NCBI RefSeq assembly: GCF_018614955.1
Contig: NZ_JAGGNV010000037.1
Coordinates: forward strand, 1-35,424
Origin: Variovorax paradoxus
Lineage (GTDB): Bacteria > Pseudomonadota > Gammaproteobacteria > Burkholderiales > Burkholderiaceae_C
DNA length: 35,424 nucleotides
Reading direction: 5' to 3'
The stretch's first letter is position 1. Every line of letters starts with the position of its first letter. The notes beneath the pieces are model-generated. The model was not told the origin of the DNA and did not search any database. It saw only the letters and a program-made list of their open reading frames with translations. The position numbers and the translations under genes were made by a program. This document shows positions 33,021 through 35,424 of the stretch, piece after piece.

Positions 33021-33475
33021 TCGACGAAGGCGAAGGCCGCCACCATGCGTTGTTCGGCAATGCGCCAGTCGTGGCCGGGATCGCGCCGGAACACGGTGGT
33101 CGTGAGATTGAAGCGCAGGGGCCCGGCGATACGCGGCGGTGCGCTGCCGGGCTGCGCGGCCACGGGATAGCGGTAGGCCGTCATGTAGGCCTCGACTTCG
33201 GCCGACTCGCCTTCGCAGGCGCTCACGTAGGCGTTGGTCAGCACGTGGCGGGTGTCGACATCGGCCGGGCGGGCTTCGAGCGCCGCGCGCACGGCGTCCT
33301 TGCCCTCGAGCCATTGGCCTTGGCGCAACCAACGGCAGTCTTCGGTGAACAGCTCGAGCATCAGGGCGTAGTGCCGCGTGTCGAGCGCATGAAAGAAACG
33401 ATGCAGCGTCTGCGTCAACTCGGAGAGCAGGGGTGCGGCGGTGGCGGTGGCGGTGGCGGCGGGTAGGGCGGTCAT
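33017..33475 (-). CDS. SnoaL/NTF2-like protein
   Basis: A 152-residue cone-fold protein of the SnoaL/NTF2 superfamily, related to small subunits of ring-hydroxylating dioxygenases. FFHALDTRHYALMLELFTED (28-47) is the opening helix pair. LEGKDAVRAALEARP and TRHVLTNAYVS follow, and WRIAEQRMV closes the sheet. The first 14 residues are a low-complexity Ala-Thr stretch encoded by GTGGCG repeats (three units at 33441-33458, plus-strand sense). The ATG at 33475 has a poor ribosome binding site; an ATG at 33553 in the same frame is possible. As first gene of module 3 it may be an isomerase, hydratase or partner of the oxygenase. Confidence 0.8.
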   Translation of the reverse strand: MTALPAATATATAAPLLSELTQTLHRFFHALDTRHYALMLELFTEDCRWLRQGQWLEGKDAVRAALEARPADVDTRHVLTNAYVSACEGESAEVEAYMTAYRYPVAAQPGSAPPRIAGPLRFNLTTTVFRRDPGHDWRIAEQRMVAAFAFVE

Positions 33476-33564
33476 GAGGTGGGCGATGCCGCCTGCAGCG
33501 ACGGACTTGCGTATATCGAAGTCTAGGAAGCGCCTTGCCCGCTGGCGCACCATGTTCGAGAATC

Positions 33565-33589
33565 CAAGGTTTGCGATTTGGAAACCTTG
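33565..33589. promoter_or_regulatory. Putative LysR-type operator
   Basis: CAAGGTTT (33565-33572) and AAACCTTG (33582-33589) form a perfect 8-bp inverted repeat around a 9-bp spacer, and T33571 and A33583 give the T-N11-A pattern of LysR sites. It lies 29 bp upstream of the regulator start and 89 bp from the SnoaL-like gene, the expected place for a divergent recognition site. Confidence 0.65.
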
Positions 33590-33618
33590 ACGCCAGTCGC
33601 GTCCTCCTCCATACCCTC

Positions 33619-34563
33619 ATGGATCGCCTTCGCTGCCTCCAGATATTCACCGAAGTTGCGCGCTCCGGCAGCTTCGTGCGCGCTGCCATGCAACTCTCGC
33701 TCTCCCGGGCGACGATCACCAAGCACGTGGCATGGCTCGAGTCCTCGATGGGTGCGCAATTGCTCAAGCGCAGCTCGAAGCAGGTCGCGCTCACCGAAGC
33801 CGGTGCGCGCGTGCTCGAGGCCGGGCGCGATCTGCTCGAGCGCTACGAAGCGATCGAAGGCGAGGTGCGCGACGTCGTCCACCTGCCGCGCGGCGCGATC
33901 CGTGTGGGCACGCCGCCTTCGTTCGGCGCCTATCACCTCATGCGGCTCATCGCGCAGTTCACCCATCGCTATCCGGACATTGAGGTGACGGTGGTGCATG
34001 ACGATGGCCGCTCCGACCTCCTCGCCGAGGCGCTCGATCTGTCGATCCGCATCGCGCCTTCGCTGGAAGACGCGAGCTACGTCGCGCAGTCGCTCATGAA
34101 GGCGCCGCAGGTCGTGGTGGCGTCGCCCGCTTACCTGAAGGCGCACGGCCGGCCTGCCACGCCAGCCGAGCTCGCGCGCCACAACTGCCTCGTGCACATC
34201 ATCAAGTCGGGCGCCGGCGTGTGGAAGTTCGCCGGCAATCCGCCGCAGGAGATCCGGGTGCGAGGCACCGTGCGGTCCAACCTGGGCGACGCGATCAAGC
34301 AGAGCGCATTGCTCGGCGCCGGCGTTTCACTGCACCCTTGTTACATGGTGTCGGAGGAACTGCGGGCCGGCACGCTCGAAGCGCTCTTGCCCGACTATGT
34401 TCCCGAAGAACTCGACATCTACGTCGTGTTCTCGACGCGGCGCAACATGCCGACGCGGGTTCGGCACCTGCTGGAGTTCCTCAAGGAATGGTCGCGCCAT
34501 CCGCCGGATTGGGCCTTGCCCACATCAGTTGCCGCGACGTCCAGCATTCTTCACAAACGTTAG
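33619..34563 (+). CDS. LysR family transcriptional regulator
   Basis: A 314-residue regulator. The N-terminal helix-turn-helix (about 1-60) reads LQIFTEVARSGSFVRAAMQL and SRATITKHVAWLE, then RSSKQVALTEAG. The effector domain (90-300) has GAIRVGTPPSFGAYHL and GLLGAGVSLHP-like text (ALLGAGVSLHPCYMVSEEL). The ATG at 33619 is chosen because MDRLRCLQIF is the family's normal start; no clear Shine-Dalgarno is seen, so a leaderless or short-leader mRNA is possible. It is divergent from the six-gene module 3 operon, which it probably activates in response to a pathway intermediate. Confidence 0.92.
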   Translation: MDRLRCLQIFTEVARSGSFVRAAMQLSLSRATITKHVAWLESSMGAQLLKRSSKQVALTEAGARVLEAGRDLLERYEAIEGEVRDVVHLPRGAIRVGTPPSFGAYHLMRLIAQFTHRYPDIEVTVVHDDGRSDLLAEALDLSIRIAPSLEDASYVAQSLMKAPQVVVASPAYLKAHGRPATPAELARHNCLVHIIKSGAGVWKFAGNPPQEIRVRGTVRSNLGDAIKQSALLGAGVSLHPCYMVSEELRAGTLEALLPDYVPEELDIYVVFSTRRNMPTRVRHLLEFLKEWSRHPPDWALPTSVAATSSILHKR

Positions 34564-34583
34564 GCATCAACGGGCGAACGATG

Positions 34584-34949
34584 CTAACGACGGAAACTGC
34601 GCTTCCACTCGGCCAGTGATGCCCTCACCTGCGACAGCATCAGGCCCAGGTCCGAAGCAAGCGCCACGAAGTCGAAACTGGCCTCGACGAACTTCACGGC
34701 TGCATCGACCGAGGAAGCGAGCGTCCCGATGGGCTTGCCGAGCGCATTGCAGCGGCGCGCCGCATCGAGCAATGCTTCGCGAACCTCAGGATGCGCGGCA
34801 TCGCCCTGATGCCCCATCCCTCCGGAAAGATCCGTGGGACCAAGGAACAGCGCATCGACACCCGGGACTACCGCGATCGCCTCGAGTTGTTCGAGCGCTC
34901 GCGGCGTCTCGATCTGCACATAAACGCGGATGGCGAGGGCATTCGCCGA
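34584..34949 (-). pseudogene. HpcH/HpaI-family aldolase, C-terminal remnant
   Basis: About 120 residues match the second half of class II 2-keto-3-deoxy acid aldolases: YVQIETPRALEQLEAIAVVP with the metal-ligand Glu91, then VDALFLGPTDLSGGMG with the second ligand Asp. FVALASDLGLMLSQVRASLA ends the fold. The first half, including the catalytic Arg/His region, is missing: the frame continues upstream to 35180 but without similarity. It is therefore a truncated pseudogene, convergent with the LysR gene (21 bp between stops). Confidence 0.7.
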
Positions 34950-35232
34950 TGATGGGCCGGCTGTCCGGAAGGGGGCCGGCATCCGAGCCAGGCGTCCGCA
35001 TCGAGCCGGCTGTCCAAGGGAAGGCTTCCCGTGCAGAGCGCTTCGGCGAGCTCGAGTTGGACCAGGTTCTTCGGCGCGTCGCGCGCGGTGAGCTGCAGAA
35101 CGCGGCCCAGATGCTCGCAGATGAGTTTCGTTGTCCAGGCCGGGCGTAGCCCGCCGCCATCGAACGTTCGTTGACACCACGGTCCTCGATGTCCATGGAA
35201 ATCTTCTCGGTCGTGCAAGCGAACTACTCGAT
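34950..35232. other. Unassigned sequence between two gene remnants
   Basis: No frame on either strand can be named. The stretch could be scrambled remains of the aldolase N-terminus or unrelated DNA at a junction. Confidence 0.35.
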
Positions 35233-35424
35233 TCAAAGCAGCACGCAGGCCTCGTCGAACTCCAGCCTCGGGTTGCGCGGAAAGAGCCTCTGCTCGTCGC
35301 CGTACCCGAGATTGCAAAAGAAGTTCGATTTCACGTGACCGTTCGCAAAGAACTCTCGGTCGACCGCCCCGGCGGCAGGACGAAGAGCGTCAGCGCGTCG
35401 CACGTTGGCTAGCCTCGCACCGCG
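35233..35424 (-). CDS. RutE-like nitroreductase, C-terminal part (cut by window edge)
   Basis: The last 63 residues of a minus-strand gene. VDREFFANGHVKSNFFCNLG, then YGDEQRLFPRNPRLEFDEAC and VLL, matches the C-terminus of malonic semialdehyde reductase/nitroreductase-family proteins of the RutE type (FMN, NADPH). The residues before VDREFF (RPAAGA) do not show the expected GPMSGFDN, so the gene may be decayed or frameshifted near the window edge. The N-terminus is outside the window. Confidence 0.55.
   Translation of the reverse strand, partial: RGARLANVRRADALRPAAGAVDREFFANGHVKSNFFCNLGYGDEQRLFPRNPRLEFDEACVLL

Noticed and set aside
33441..33458. Three GTGGCG hexamer repeats near the SnoaL-like start
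   Set aside because: Only three units, and a hexamer keeps the frame, so phase variation is not expected.

Overview
The window is GC-rich, densely coding DNA from a proteobacterium, most likely a member of the Burkholderiales and probably Variovorax-like. The reasons are two tctC/Bug-family periplasmic binding proteins without linked membrane subunits, two branched-chain-amino-acid-type (LIV) ABC transporter sets, many FadR/LysR-controlled catabolic operons and ATGA-type start/stop overlaps. I see no rRNA, tRNA, CRISPR array, insertion sequence or phage gene.

Three catabolic modules, each transcribed leftward from a divergent regulator, fill most of the window. Module 1 (352-10476) is a ten-gene operon: SDR, LIV binding protein, livH, livM, livG, livF, two more SDRs, a 3-ketosteroid-dehydrogenase-like flavoprotein and a glutathione S-transferase-like protein. 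A FadR-type regulator at 9787-10476 faces it across two 22-bp palindromes, and an 18-bp-stem hairpin closes it at 295-344. Module 2 (15849-26508) is a nine-gene operon: DHDPS/NAL-family aldolase or dehydratase, Bug binding protein, dihydroxyacetone-kinase-like DhaK and DhaL, livH, a natural LivM-LivG fusion, LIV binding protein, livF and a GlcD/D-lactate-dehydrogenase-like flavoprotein. A second FadR-type regulator faces it across a perfect 20-bp palindrome. Module 3 (27795-34563) is a six-gene operon: SnoaL/NTF2-like protein, maleylacetate-reductase-like enzyme, TauD/TfdA-like dioxygenase, FMN-dependent 2-hydroxyacid oxidase, Bug binding protein and FAH-family hydrolase. It faces a LysR regulator across an inverted repeat with a T-N11-A core.

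Between modules 1 and 2 lies a plus-strand stretch: a hotdog-like protein followed by a quinone-oxidoreductase-like MDR enzyme, then a secreted histidine-rich TPR protein followed by a small secreted cysteine-containing protein. They are separated by gene-poor spacers of about 630 and 670 bp.

Several spots hold gene remains: a GMC-oxidoreductase tail (10688), a LysR effector-domain fragment (27235), an HpcH/HpaI aldolase C-terminus (34584) and the C-terminus of a RutE-like nitroreductase running off the right edge. The picture is an accessory catabolic region built from uptake-plus-enzyme cassettes, with scars at the joints. Substrates cannot be read from the sequence. My best inferences are a cyclic ketone, steroid- or terpenoid-like compound for module 1, a hydroxyacid that yields pyruvate and a triose-like ketone for module 2, and an aromatic or aryloxy acid for module 3.
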